57,536 bases of DNA from assembly GCA_025769875.1 (NCBI GenBank), contig JAGFNK010000338.1:1-57536 (forward strand), given 5' to 3'. Position 1 is the stretch's first letter; every line of letters begins with the position of its first letter. This DNA is from Russula earlei. Lineage: Eukaryota; Basidiomycota; Agaricomycetes; Russulales; Russulaceae. The notes beneath the pieces are model-generated. The model did not search any database. It saw only the letters and a list, made by a program, of their open reading frames with translations, and had not been told where the DNA came from. The position numbers were made by a program, and so were the translations under genes. Shown here piece after piece: positions 20,740 to 32,060 of the stretch.

Positions 20740-22740
20740 CTGAGTCATCCTCTTTCTCTGTTTCCAGAGCTCAAGCCTTCCCTTTGTCCCTTGGGTTACT
20801 TGATTTCTTCTTGACTCTGTCCTTGTCAGGACAGTTCTGGCTAATGTGCCCTGCTTTCTTGCAGATGAAGCATTTTCCTTCTGCTAGCAGTTTCCTTTTC
20901 TCCTCTGTTAGAGGAGGACGACACTTGGTCCTTGCTGCATCAGTGGATACTGAGTCCACCTCCATAGCATTGGCATCTCTTTGGTTTCACCTTTTCCCAG
21001 CCTGTAGGGATTTCATGCAATTTTTCCTGGTGGTCAACAATCCACCTCCAGATCCAATATTAGCTTTCATGAGCTGGTCTCTGGCTTGTTCCTCCTTGGC
21101 AGCATTGATCCATGCTTGTAGATCATTGATGGCAGGTATGTCTCTGACTGGTCAATTGTAAATTCGTTGCACCAGCCAGGTGATCAGTCCAGCTTTATAG
21201 GCTTCAACTGCTCCTGGTGAGTTCTGGTCCCATCCTGCTTTACTGAGCAGAACAAGGAACTTGCTGGTGTAGTCATCCAGCGACACTGCTTTAGACATTG
21301 ATAGCTGCTGCAGCTCCTTAAAAGCATCTTCTGGCTCTGTGGTATCTTTGAATTCCCTAAACAAGTCGTCCACAAATTTGGTCCAGAAGAGCATGTCTGT
21401 TGGATCCAATTGCACTGGTGCATAGGGCAACAGTGGGTCCCCATTCCTTTTTGCTTCTACGAGGTTCATTTGGTTGACCACCCATTCATGTACTTTCCCT
21501 CCTTTGATGTAGGTGAGAGCCAAGGCTACTTGTTTCATTGGAATAGTCATGGTTGGGTTGTCACTGTTAAGCAAATTCTATAGATTGAAATTTTGGACGA
21601 AGTACTTCGTCTTCTTTCTGTCTCCTTTGAAGACCTCAGGGAGATCTCCTTTCAAGGATCCATCGCCTCCATGGGGGGCTGGTGCTGGTTGGGGTGCCAG
21701 GTTTGCTCCTGGTCCTACAGGAGGTACTGTGGGTGGTCCTCCTCCTGGAGGGCCTCCTCTGGGTGGGCCTCCTCCTAGATGGCCTCCTCCTGGTGGGCCT
21801 CCTCCTGGGCCTGGTGGGCCTGCTGGTCCAAAGGGGACTCCTCCACCTCCTGGTGGTCCACCCCCAGGGTTTACTACAATGGTAGGCCCTGTTTGTCCAC
21901 CTGCTGTCTGGGTGGCAATTGTGGCTGTCTGCATTGCTGTAATGGTAGCCATTTCAACTGATTCTTCTGGTTCTTCAACTATTGTTGGTTCAATGGGTGA
22001 GATGTGTACTGTCTGCTCCAATCTTTTGGCTAGCTCCAATACTTCTGGTGCTTCTGCTTTCTGGTCTGTAGTCAGAGGGTCCAACTTCTCTGTTTCTCCA
22101 CTTGATGACTTTTGTATCAATGGAGTGGGATTGTCTGCTGTTGGGTCTCTTACTTCCCAATGAGTAGTGTAAGGGTCTGTCTTGGTTCCTAAACCCAGAC
22201 TCTTATAGTCATCAATATCTTCATCCTCTGCAGTGTAGGGACATCCTTTGTGGTAGTCAACAAAGTACTACTGAATGTTGATATATTTGCAAGGAGTGAA
22301 GCTTCCTTTATATCGGACCTCATATCAATCAGGTCCTTCCTGGTCTGCCCAACACCAGATGGCAGTTCCTTTGATTCCTGAGGGGAGATTGTTGCTTTCC
22401 CTTGCTTTAAACCACCCAAAGATGGTTCCTTTCATGCAGTGCTGATTGAACTTAATGCATATACTATGTTCTCCTTCGATCTCCAGTTTGTCCACTTGCC
22501 ATTTGCCTTTCCTAGGGAGTAGGGACTTGTGTGCCCGCTTACCACTGTCCATGCCAATGACAGTAGGGGTCTTTACAGAAGTATGTGTCTGTCCAACCAT
22601 GCTGCTCATCAAGAGTCACATAGTACACCTTCTTCTTGTCGTGGAGAGGTCTGTATAGATTCTCTCCCTTGACTACTTCAGCATAGGTAGCTGACCGTAT
22701 GATGACTAGATCCTAGTCCAAAGGCTTCCTGCCTAATTCT
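20740..22740 (-). pseudogene. B gag, collagen-like, with zinc knuckle
   Basis: From right to left: a leader segment with stops (22740-22190); a 180-residue open block (22120-21578) with a Thr/Ala-rich part and a Gly/Pro-rich run resembling GGGPPGG repeats; a capsid-like block (21574-21152, GGKVHEWVVNQMN, FWTKFVDDLFREF); and a CCHC knuckle CFICKKAGHISQNC (20965-20771). Gag packages the RNA. A single stop after FVQNFNL separates the linker from the capsid. The Gly/Pro run is a pronounced compositional feature that families G and C lack here. Confidence 0.8.
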
Positions 22741-22782
22741 GGTTCACTTTCACAGTGATGTCTGTGATAGAAGCTCAACTTA

Positions 22783-23384
22783 TGTTAAGGCTCCAAAGTG
22801 CCTTAAATAAGATCAATGGTCGCATCTATAAACACATCCTACCAATGCAAATATGCTTGAGTCAAGCAAGCAATACTCATGGAGGGGAAGGAGTGTTAGA
22901 TCCTTCTGGAGTATGGCAACAAGATGAGAGGGGCTCTGCAGATGGGGTAGGAGTCAACTGTTTGGGATTGGCAAACTAAGTTGAGCATAAGGCTCAACTG
23001 TGACAAACTGGGGGCTTTATATAGACCTCAGGGATAAGGTTCATGCTACTGTAGTAATGGTCGGTGCTATAGTAGCAAAGGTGGCTCATAGAAGCAATAG
23101 TTGCTTCTGTGTAGACGATCTCGGTGCTGGAAGCATTAAGTGCTTCCATAGTAGCAATCTTGTTGTCATAAGTACTTTCCCAATCAGGGAAACAATGTAC
23201 ATGGCAGTACAGGAACCTCTGGGACAGAAGCAATGCTACCCATTGCTTCTTTAACACATCTTCTGAAAGATATGATCGACATGTTCCAAACGCAATATCA
23301 AGGAACATAAATGGTCAAGATCTGACCCACACATGATGCAAACGATGCAGTCCATAGTTCAGGTGTTCTGGCATCTTCCAGACC
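22783..23384 (-). repeat. 5' LTR of gypsy B (truncated)
   Basis: Homologous to the solo LTR at 34976-35565. On the minus strand a TATATAAAG box lies at 23023-23015, and the start motif GCTCAACTTA begins at 22986. The adjacent PBS (22782-22773) reads TAAGTTGAGC on the minus strand, its exact complement. The LTR start is missing: the repeat stops at 23384, where G sequence begins. Confidence 0.85.
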
Positions 23385-24052
23385 TTGTCATCTCCTTTAC
23401 CTATTCTCACCCCCTCCCCCACTGTCAAACAAGAACCCCTCTCACCAGAAGTTATACAGCACATCATTGACCAATGTACCTTTATCATCCCCAATGAGGC
23501 TGAACTCCAAGACCTCTCTGCAACCCTCAACCCACTCGCCATTCACAAAGGGAGCACTTCACCCACTCCCACTGAGGCAGACCCCACTCACCCTGGCCCA
23601 CCCTGTTTTATTTACAAACCTTACATGCACATTCCTCCTTTTTATATCAATGTTAATGGACGACAATGTCTACTACCTTACTTACACATTGCTTTGTGGA
23701 ATGACAAACCCATGCTTTTAGGAACTATGGGTCGGGGAGAACCTGCTTACAGAGAAAAACTCATCACCTTACCTGTCGTCTCTGCCCCACACCCCTCTGT
23801 CACCACTTCTGATCTCCACCTCTTCGTTGAGGACTACCCCTTCCATTTTGACATTGCCCAAGCACTCAAAAACCTCCATGACCCTGGTGCTCTTGCTGAT
23901 GTCTACCATCTTTGCAATGGCTCCCTACAGTTGAAAGTCTTGGAGGCCAAATGTACTGCCATTCAGGGGGCTATGAACACACTTCAGCAACAACTTGCCA
24001 ACCAACTTCACAAGATCCAAGCCTTTACCAAAGAATCCGCCACCATTCATAG
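23385..24052 (+). pseudogene. G pol C-terminal extension (partial, open)
   Basis: An uninterrupted frame of about 220 residues from SSPLPILTPSPTVKQEPLSP through PPCFIYKPYMHIPPFYI, LGTMGRGEPAYREKL and a coiled-coil-like end (LKVLEAKCTAIQGAMNTLQQ). It spans the sites where the full-length copy has a frameshift, so it shows that the natural reading is continuous there. It ends where LTR D begins. Confidence 0.75.
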
Positions 24053-24917
24053 TGTTACAACATTTTCCTTTTATGTTTACTTCTTACCTTTACTATGGAC
24101 TGCTTGCTTTTGTACGTTCCTCTACTTACTGGTCTTGTGATCTCTTATGTCTTGTGATCCCTTCTGCATTATCATTTGATCCATACACATCCAGGTAACA
24201 CTGGATTGCTGTTACTTTCCCTTTGTTTGGTTCTCTTTCCATTTGTATTCACTTCTTAATTTTGACTGTGCAATGCTGCGCACTTTACTGTGCAGCACAG
24301 TTACTTGGTTCTGACTCATTCGTGGCTTCATTTCTATGACTCCTACTTATTATGACTCCTACTATACTAGTAGCACAGTCAAAGCACAGCTATTGCTGCG
24401 CTTTTACTGTATATATAAGCTCAGTACTTTGTGACCAAAGCCCTAAGCTTGTTCTCTTGTAGAATCCAACCTACTCTTGTCCAACATATTTGCCTGCAAC
24501 CCACTTCACTCCTAATCCTCAAACCACATCCACATATCCATCTCACCAACTCTTCACACACAACACCAACCACCATCTACTCTACAAGTCTCTCTTCACT
24601 CCACTGAGAAGAGCTCTTCTCCCTCAAACCTCTATCTACTCACTTTCTCTTGCCTGTTCAAGGTCTAAGACAGACTTGGACGCATATGGCTTTTGGAATT
24701 CGCCCTAGTCTATCCCATTACAAACTTACCCTAGCTTCTCAATGGACCAAGTCATACTAGGAAGGGTTTATTGGCCATAACCTATTTAGCATAAAACACT
24801 TTGACTGCTGCAAGGATCCTTACTCTTTACAACAGGAACCAGCCCATTCTTTGAACACATCTCTATTATCAAACTTGTCTTCAGGCTTGAGAACTGACAT
24901 GGCTAGTTACCATGACA
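24053..24917 (+). repeat. LTR, family D (no target duplication)
   Basis: An 865-bp LTR with TG..CA ends and the usual TATATAAG and AAGCTTG start region. The flanks CATAG and CAGGA do not match. Together with the missing G sequence beside it, this suggests a deletion or a recombination between two D copies after insertion. Confidence 0.85.
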
Positions 24918-24954
24918 CAGGACCTGACACCAATTAGTTTGGAGAACTAAGCAT

Positions 24955-24967
24955 GAGGGGGGCATGA
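24955..24967 (+). other. Polypurine tract of G element (fragment copy)
   Basis: GAGGGGGGCATGA directly precedes the LTR start TGTTATGAT at 24968, the same as at 53869-53881 in the full-length copy. It would prime plus-strand DNA synthesis. Confidence 0.75.
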
Positions 24968-25026
24968 TGTTATGATCTACCCCTCTTTTGGTTCATCGTT
25001 AATCTCCATTGTCTTTTCCTTGACTA

Positions 25027-25908
25027 TGTTACACCATTTTCCTTTTACGTCTACTTCTTACCTTTGCTATGGACTGCTTGCTTTCGTACGTCCCTTTACT
25101 TACTGGTCTTGTGATCTCTTACGTCTTGTGATCCCTTCTGTGTTATCATGTGATCCATACACATCCAGGTAACACTGGATTGCTGTTACTTTCCCTTTGT
25201 TTGGTTCTCTTTCCATTTATATTCACTTCTTAGTTTCAACTGTGCAATGCTGCGCACCTACTGTGCAGCACAGTTACTTGGTTCTGACTCATTCGTGGCC
25301 TCATTCCTATGACTCCTACTTATTATGACTCCTACTATACTAGTAGCACAGTCAAAGCGCAGCTATTGCTGCGCTTCTCCTGTATATATAAGCTCAGTAC
25401 TTTGTGACCAAAGCCCTAAGCTTGGTCTCTTGTAGAATCCAACCTACTCTTGTCCAAACATATTCTCCTGCAACCCACTTCACTCCTAATCCTCAAACCA
25501 CATCCACCTCTCCATTTCATCAACTCTCAACACACCATCCACCATCTACTCTTCGCCTTTCCCTTCCTTTCCTAAGAGTCTCTCTTCACTCCCCTGAGAA
25601 GAGCTCTCCTCCTTTAAGACCTACCTTCCTCTACTCTCTCTGTGTTGTTCAAGGTCCCTGACGGACTTGAACGCATATAGCTAGTGGAACCAGCCCTAGT
25701 CTATCCCATTATCAACTTACCCTAGCTTCTCAACGGACTGAGTCGTACTAGGAAGGGTCTATTGGCCATAACCTGTTTAGCATAAAACACTTCGACCACT
25801 GTAGGGATCCTTACTCTTTATACACGGGAACCAGCCCGTTTCTTGAACACCTCTCTATCATTGACTTGTCTTTACGCTTGTGAACTGACATGGCTAGTTA
25901 CCATGACA
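25027..25908 (+). repeat. Solo LTR, family D, inside a G LTR
   Basis: 882 bp with the perfect duplication GACTA at 25022-25026 and 25909-25913. The G LTR resumes immediately after (TGTTTCATCCCTTGATTGTG) and fades at about 26046. Confidence 0.9.
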
Positions 25909-26046
25909 GACTATGTTTCATCCCTTGATTGTGATCATCTTTATTGTTTCCCCTTTTTGTTTCATCTCTTGTGTCTCACCTATTGTTCAAGATCCCTTTT
26001 TTGCTATTGGTTAGCCTTTATCTATTGTTCCACATATAGTACTGTT

Positions 26047-26329
26047 GTTAGGATTCAACTTGCATCCATGATTGACTGCTTACCTATGATTGCTTACTCT
26101 TTCTTGCTTACTGATAGGATGACTGATGCTTTGTGATCACTGACTAATAGGATGACTGATGCTTAGTGATTGCTTACTGGACTGATGACAGATACTAGGA
26201 AAGAATGACTCACATGTGAGTCATTATTGATACTTTTGAATTGCAATTCTCATTTTTGGATAGTAGTGGGTCTCAGCTATGTGTTCCCCAAGTTTCATAC
26301 GAATCGGATCAGCCATTATGGAGATACAG
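26047..26329. other. Unassigned DNA with palindrome
   Basis: No gene is recognised. TAGGATGACTGATGCTT occurs twice (about 26115 and 26147). A perfect 22-bp palindrome at 26204-26225 contains two TGACTCA cores. Confidence 0.4.
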
Positions 26330-26425
26330 TGTCACAAGTACCAGTGCCTCGGACTGGACTGGCAACCAGGCTAGCCTACCTGGACAAGACTCACATCTAA
26401 TGCATGTTTAATGACTCTCTTAGTG
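26330..26425 (+). repeat. 5' fragment of a family C LTR
   Basis: It begins TGTCACAAGTACC and follows the C LTR start (GGACTGGACTGGCAACC, AGCCTACC, TTTAATGACTC) for about 95 bp, then stops where repeat K starts. Too short to place an insertion. Confidence 0.5.
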
Positions 26426-28007
26426 GCTAAGCAGCTCCATTGTTTTCATGAGATTTGAGTGAGAATTGGTGGAGCTGGACTCAAGCCACCTCCACATGTG
26501 TATTAGATGAATTACAACTCAAAATCATGGTCTATATCTATTGTTGTACCCATGGGATGTCTTGAGGCAGCCCCATAGTGTTTTTGACTCAAGCATTGTG
26601 GTGTGCAATGTCGTTTCCCTCATATCGTGTGACAGTAGCATGGTTGTGTGCCGGGAAGGAGCCCCCCCAGGAAGTGCACACCTGAGCCCATGGGGTGGTG
26701 AAGTGTGTCCAAGAATGCAGAATGACTTCATAAGACTGAAGCTCCAAAGAGGAGGAGCACCTAGCGGGAATGTGAGAACGCGTTTGTTCATTCGACTGCA
26801 CTCAGGTTCACACAGATGATAAGGGAACAACAGGGCAACTTTATTCAACATGGTAGCAGATACAGGTGGGAACTAAGGCTAAGGGACAGGAAAAGCACAA
26901 AAGACAGGCATATGAAAGGAAATCTAGATGTGAGAAGGGGACCGAAGCTGGACAATGCAAGGTATCAAGTTGTGGTCTCCAGTGGTTGTGGTAGTGGCAT
27001 GTGGCGATTTGTGAAGGATGGCCAAGGCCAGGTGTGGTGATGAGGGGTGTGGTCGAGTCGCGACGCGAGGAGGGGGAGACAATGCAAAGGAGAGGCTGGA
27101 GGGGGGATAGGGAGAGTGCTGGTGGGTGGTCACTTGGGCGCTGATGGCGCTGTTGAACGTGATTGCAGGTGGGACAATTGGAGAGATTGGATGGCAGATG
27201 CGAGGTAGAGGAGCGAGGGGGCATGGAAGTAGAAAGGGAGAGGGAAGACAGCGGCAGGCTGGGAAATGGACGCATAGGCAGCATGCAGATCTCTGACTAA
27301 CAAAGTGAGAGTCTAGTAAAAAAGGGGAGAAAAGCATACTGAAATGTACAGTAGCAACACCGTCCAATGGCAACGAAGATGGTGGTGTGGTATGGGGCTC
27401 TTTGGCTGTGTGTTGGGACTTGTTGGTGCATGGTGAAGGCGGGGGTGTTGAGGGTGAGGGCGTGCGGCGGTTGATGGGGGCAACGACAATGATGATGTGA
27501 GGACGAAGAGGAGATGGCACGAAAGGAATACGCACATATGTACTCTTGTAAGTGATTCGCGGCCAGCCATATAGCTGTGTGGGTGAGTTGACATCGAGGC
27601 CGTGTGCCTTTGCGACAATTTTGCATGTCTTGTGGTCCATGCGTTTGTGCTGTAGTGAGTTCCCAGGCTTCTGCATTTACATAGGCATAGGACTCTTCCT
27701 CCCCATCCTCATCAATAGCAGGAAGGGATGTCTTGGAAGCCTGAGCTTGTGGTTGTGATTGCTTCGGTCGAGTGGGAGTGCCTGAGCTGTCACTTTCATT
27801 TCCACCAGTTTTTTTTCGGGCAGCCTTCCTTTGGCCAGTAGTATGTGTCAATGCAGGCTGGCATTTTGAAGCACGTTGCTTCGAGCCCATGAGGGTTTAG
27901 GGGGTTGAAATGGAGGGGTAGAGCAAGGTATGGTGAGCAGCTCTGGGAAGGGAAGAACACCCTGTTGTCATCCTGGAGTAGGAGTGGACAGGTGGACAGT
28001 TGATGAA
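26426..28007 (-). repeat. Repeat K, left copy (internally deleted)
   Basis: The minus strand, from 28002 leftward, matches the plus strand from 30375: first about 330 bp of the arm, including the start MGSKQRASK to ESYAYVNAEA (27890-27675), then a jump to sequence equivalent to 34130-35730. The middle, about 3.4 kb in the right copy, is absent. A 197-residue frame (27890-27297) runs across the join but is Ser/Thr/His/Pro-rich after it and probably not meaningful. The tail contains AATAAA before the CCTGTTG text on the minus strand. Confidence 0.7.
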
Positions 28008-28835
28008 TGTTACGAACCAAGGCCAGGTCCTGGCCATAGATGGTCCTATTTCACTCAAGAGAGACCTCTCTCATTTTGCATTACCAACTCCCTTCCGTTT
28101 TCTGGGCTATCCCTCCTGCAGTGCAAGATATCGCTATTGCAAAGGCACTATAACACGACCAGGCACCCGTTTCCTAATCGGGTAATCATCGCGTGGCAGC
28201 CACATGGTCACCCAGCCACCAGGAACCCGAAACAGTGGCACAAACTCTTAGAAACCATTGCATAACTCATCTGATGTCATCAAGGCTCCAATGACATCAT
28301 GGCTGACTGAGCAACTCCACAGTGACCTCATAGGCTCACTAAGCGCTCCACAGTGATATCATAATGATGTCATCGCTCCACAATGATCAGTAATGTGCTC
28401 AGTAAGCCTGAAACTTGACACAAGCAAGTTTATGCCTCTGTAGTCCTGTTGGATGGTACCAAAGAGTCTAGAATAGTCCCAGTTCTTTGTAATCAACCCT
28501 GTACACTGTATATAAGCCCCAATGAAGTATGGCAGTTGTCAGACTGTCCATTTGTGATACTCTCATCTTCCTGGGTACTTCCCCATGACTGCTCAGTTTA
28601 AAGACTCCCCTCGCTTCCAAGGTACTCTTCTACGACCGCCTTGTTTAAAGCCCCTTGTTGCACTGGCTTCTAACCTTCGCCTCTGCCTCCAGTTACACGT
28701 ACCAGTCCCCATCTGGTACATCTTAGTCATTTGGCTCGTCCTCTTGTTCAACGCTGCCTACACCATGTACCATCTGTTCCGACCCTTGCCCACCTGCTCC
28801 TGAGTCCACACGGATCAGCAGTATGTGTCTTGACA
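28008..28835. repeat. Solo LTR, family A (copy 4)
   Basis: 828 bp with the perfect duplication ATGAA at 28003-28007 and 28836-28840. It landed within a few bases of the mariner end at 28843, in the palindrome centre between the two K copies. Confidence 0.9.
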
Positions 28836-28842
28836 ATGAATA

Positions 28843-30372
28843 AGCCACACAACTCTTTATGCACTCGCTTTACGCTTTCTTTACATCACGCTTTTCGCAC
28901 ACTCAACTAAACATATGCCACGTGGCCGGGCGTTGTCTGATGATGCACGCTGGATTATCTTACACATGTCTTCAAGATTGACCCTTGACGATATCACCCA
29001 TCACACTGGAGTTCCTCGTCATACTATAGAGCGCATTGTGGCCGATTTTAGATCTCGTGGAACAGCCAATCGCCCAAACAGTCTACTCCAACCAGCAAAT
29101 AGAATCCTTACAATGCAGGAAGTACAAGTGAGTTCCCCACATTCTCTAGTTCGTTCTGTGGCGCATATTGGCTAGTTTCTTCAAGGCACCATCGTCCATA
29201 CTCTGGATGCCTATCTTGACGAGCTGAGAGATATTTTAAGAGAAAGGACTGGCATTGAGGTGTCATTGATGACTATATGGTGTACCCTGGGAAGGGGTGG
29301 CTTCACGATGAAGAAGGTAAGTCATTTCACCATGAGTTCACACTCAAGTGCACTGACTTGCCCAGCTGAGCAAAAATGCACTAGAGCGCAACAAGGACCT
29401 GTGCCTTCAGTATCGGTATACCTTTGGCATCACCTATACCACAGAGCAGGTGGTTTTTGTGGATGAAAGCTCCTTTGATCGCCGAACTGACCTTCGAGGG
29501 CGAGCATGGGCGATGTCAGGGCAAGCAGCGGTAAGGAAGAGCTTTTTCATTTGAGGAAAATGGTGTGTCCTGCTATCTATATCTACAACAGACTAGAATA
29601 CAAAGTATCCAGTTATTCACTTCTCCCAGCACTCTCGCTCGATGGCATCATCTATAGCCAGCTGGTTGAGGTTTCTTTCACATCTGAACTATTTACCAGC
29701 TTCATCCAAGGTCTACTTTTGAAAATGAATCCCTTCCCTGGCAAGAACTCAGTATTGATCATGGACAACACGCGGATTCATAGAAGTCCACGAATACTCC
29801 AAATGGTCGAAGAAAGGTATTATATTGTTTTCTCATGCTGATATATTGCTCATTTCATGAAGGGGATGTTGGCTCCTTTACCTGCCACCATACTCTCCTG
29901 ATTTTAATCCAATCGAACTCGCATTTTCAAAGATCAAGGCCTACGTTCATCGGAATGGGGGTGTGGCTCGTGCTGACTTGGGTGGTGATGATGCCAATGT
30001 GTGGGTTTTCCTGTATAGGTCAGCATTCTCTGTTACGTCGGATGACGCAGCAGGTTGGTTCCACAAATGTCACTATATCTGACTTTTTCCGAGTTACTGT
30101 GGTGTCCCCTTGTTGGACTGTATTGTACCTTGCAAAGCTACCGTTCTGGCCTTGAACATCATTGGACCCCAAGCCAACTGCTGCCCCCAGCAGTGGAAGA
30201 CCCCCACCACTCATGGCTGCTGGCCATGAAATCAGCTGTGCTGGCCTTTCCCCCTACAACCTGCTCCCCATGTTCTCACCCGCATCCATGAACTCACTAC
30301 GACACCTGCACAGGCGCCTCATGTGTGGGCCCTGTTGTTGCGTAAAGCGAGCGCGTAAAGAGTCGTGTGGCT
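28843..30372 (+). mobile_element. Tc1/mariner-like transposon, TSD TA
   Basis: A 1530-bp element with inverted repeats of about 33 bp (AGCCACAC, then ACTCTTTA and CTCGCTTTACGC), flanked by TA at 28841-28842 and 30373-30374. It encodes one DDE transposase gene on the plus strand, with stops. The right repeat keeps GCGCGTAAAG while the left has lost CpGs, so the left end is more decayed. Confidence 0.9.
28915..30085 (+). pseudogene. Tc1/mariner-like (DDE_3) transposase, broken
   Basis: The N-terminal helix-turn-helix reads MPRGRALSDDARWIILHMSS then VPRHTIERIVADF. The middle has SLMTIWCTL and GRGGFTMKK. The catalytic part has VFVDESSFDRRTDLRGRAWA near 29458, LIMDNTRIHRSP near 29757 and YLPPYSPDFNPIELAFSKIK near 29895. 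A probable short intron lies at about 29830-29868, before the last motif. Stops near 29174, 29555 and 29745 and frame changes disable it. D, D and E motif positions are all recognisable. Confidence 0.8.
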
Positions 30373-30492
30373 TATTCATCAACTGTCCACCCTGTCCACT
30401 CCTACTCCAGGACGACGACAGGGTGTTCTTCCCTTCCCAGAGCTGCTCACCATACCTTGCTCTACCCCTCCATTTCAACCCCCTAAACCCTC

Positions 30493-30841
30493 ATGGGCTC
30501 GAAGCAACGTGCTTCAAAACGCTGGCCTGCACCGACATGTACTACTGGCCAAAGGAAGGCTGCCCAAAAAAAACTGGTGGAAATGAAAGTGACAGCTCAG
30601 GCACTCCCACTCGACCGAAGCAATCACAACCACAAGCTCAGGCTTCCAAGACATCCCTTCCTGCTATTGATGAGGATGGGGAGGAAGAGTCCTATGCCTA
30701 TGTAAATGCAGAAGCTGGGGAACTCAGTCCACTGGACCTATATACTCTTGCAGATGACAGTAAACACACCTCACCCATCAGACCCATAGAAGGGAGTGAT
30801 GCTTCAATTGAAGAGGAAGGTGTGCAAATAATGATGAATTG
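30493..30841 (+). pseudogene. K gene, N-terminal block
   Basis: It begins ATGGGCTCGAAGCAACGTGC (MGSKQRASK), basic and low-complexity, then KTGGNESDSSGTPTRP, an acidic stretch DEDGEEESYAYVNAEAGE and LDLYTLADDSKHTSPI. A missing G in the A-run at about 30567 shifts the frame relative to the left copy, which reads through. Function not recognised; composition suggests a disordered nuclear-protein-like N-terminus. Confidence 0.5.
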
Positions 30842-30861
30842 ACCCCTTTTGCCGGTGACTA

Positions 30862-31597
30862 GTGACCCCAGGCCGTCCAACAATCAACCTCACCTTTGAT
30901 GTCCCATACAAAAATGCATCTCGGGAACTTGCTGTCAAATCTGACATCTCATTTTCAGATCTTCTTGTCCAAATTGCGGCCAAAATGGAAACGAGCATCG
31001 TCTGTCTATTGCACATTGGATACATCCTTCCCTGGATGGTGCCCAAGATGGGCAAGCCTGTTGCAAAGTTGCTTGAAGATGGAGCTTCCTTTCAAAAGCT
31101 AATCGAGCATGTGTGGAACCATATCGATGAACAGAAGGCAAAAAACCGTGGAAAGGGCAAAGTCAAGCCTTTCAGCATCCAGATTGTCGATACCTCTGAA
31201 CCAGGCACAGAAAAGGTGCGCCTAAATGCTACTCCGCCATAATTTCATCTGACAATTTCTCGATGGAAGGGTCCAGGGAAAAGAAAGACCCAGGTACAGT
31301 CAGCACCCTCAAATGCGCTTTCGGATCTCCCTGGCCAAGAACAACATGAACATTTAAAGCTCTTGACCTGATAAACACCAGTGCGAAAAGCACAATACGC
31401 CATGCTATGTGCAAATGAATGGCATACACTACCAGTACATGATGGAGGATCTGAGCATTTGGGCCTCCTTGTTGGTATGCCCCATTGTTTTCTTTTGGAT
31501 CTTCATAGCTTAAAACCACCTTTGCAGGCACCGTCACCTCGCAACAGTTGATACTCCCCCAGACAAACTGAATCTCATGGACAAATGCTTTTGACAG
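30862..31597 (+). pseudogene. K gene, middle block (ubiquitin-like fold?)
   Basis: 30862-31242 is open: INLTFDVPYKNASRELAVKS, FSDLLVQIAAKME, a hydrophobic stretch ILPWMVPKMGKPVAKLL and KPFSIQIVD. The N-terminal part resembles a PB1/ubiquitin-like module by pattern only. The following 31243-31597, read in other frames, contains NEWHTLPVHDGGSEHLGLLV, which continues the protein with stops. I recall similar multi-copy hypothetical proteins in basidiomycetes, but this is from memory. Confidence 0.4.
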
Positions 31598-32060
31598 GTG
31601 AAAGTCAGGAACCGGGAAACATCACAACCACCCCCTTCCGATACGTTAGGCTCCATGCCAAACCCTAGCCACATGGTGGCTGGATCATCCTCTGATCCAC
31701 CCCAATGGGCGCAAATGATGATGATGATGCTGGGTGGTGCCTTTGCCAACAATGTTAATGGTTCGAACTCCCATCGCTTACCTCGCTCTGAAAACATCGT
31801 TCCCTTTACTCTGAACCCTGGGTCTTTGCAGCCCCAGTCAAAGCGCACCACATCTGATAGGAACATTGCCTACCCTGACCTGAGGGAGTGGCTCTGTTCT
31901 ATTGAGGAGCACCCTTTCAAAAAAAAATATGGTGAAGATTTCTCACAGTACGCTGACATCCTTGTAGAAACCCACAAACTTTATACAATTGAAGACATTG
32001 TACCACTCACTCACAGTGAGCTGGCACATGTTAGTGGCATGGAATTTGGGACAGCCTCAC
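31598..32060 (+). pseudogene. K gene, C-terminal SAM-like block
   Basis: A Pro/Met-rich segment (QWAQMMMMMLGG) leads to YPDLREWLCSIEEHPFKKKY, DFSQYADILVETHKLYTIED and LTHSELAHVSGMEFGTAS, which has the helix pattern of a SAM domain, a protein-interaction module. LTR D cuts it at 32060; a short continuation (VEDASALEKIRRLDFK) follows the LTR near 32960-33010. Confidence 0.55.

Larger units (their letters stand above)
16042..23384 (-). mobile_element. Decayed Ty3/gypsy element, family B, minus strand
   Basis: Reading leftward: 5' LTR (23384-22783), PBS, gag with a collagen-like Gly/Pro stretch, zinc knuckle, protease, RT and part of RNase H, where the Harbinger TIR begins. Integrase and the 3' LTR are absent. 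A solo LTR A and a D-in-D LTR pair have split the RT and RNase H. The LTR is cut at 23384 by the junction with a G fragment. Stops and frame changes throughout show that the copy is dead. Confidence 0.85.
23385..26046 (+). mobile_element. 3' fragment of a G element with two D LTRs
   Basis: Plus-strand C-terminal extension (23385-24052), then LTR D, then the last residues, PPT and 3' LTR of G (24918-25026 and 25914-26046), the LTR itself split by a second D. The 5' side is cut at the B LTR junction. About 550 bp of the extension, including the second zinc knuckle, is missing between 24052 and 24918. Confidence 0.85.

Noticed and set aside
21513..22163. 216-residue plus-strand frame rich in Gly/Pro
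   Set aside because: It is the complementary reading of the Gly/Pro-rich B gag; the gag strand carries the capsid and knuckle motifs.
26924..27676. 250-residue minus-strand Pro/Ser-rich frame
   Set aside because: It lies in the C-rich K 3' region, where several frames are open at once, and it is not kept as a frame in the right K copy.
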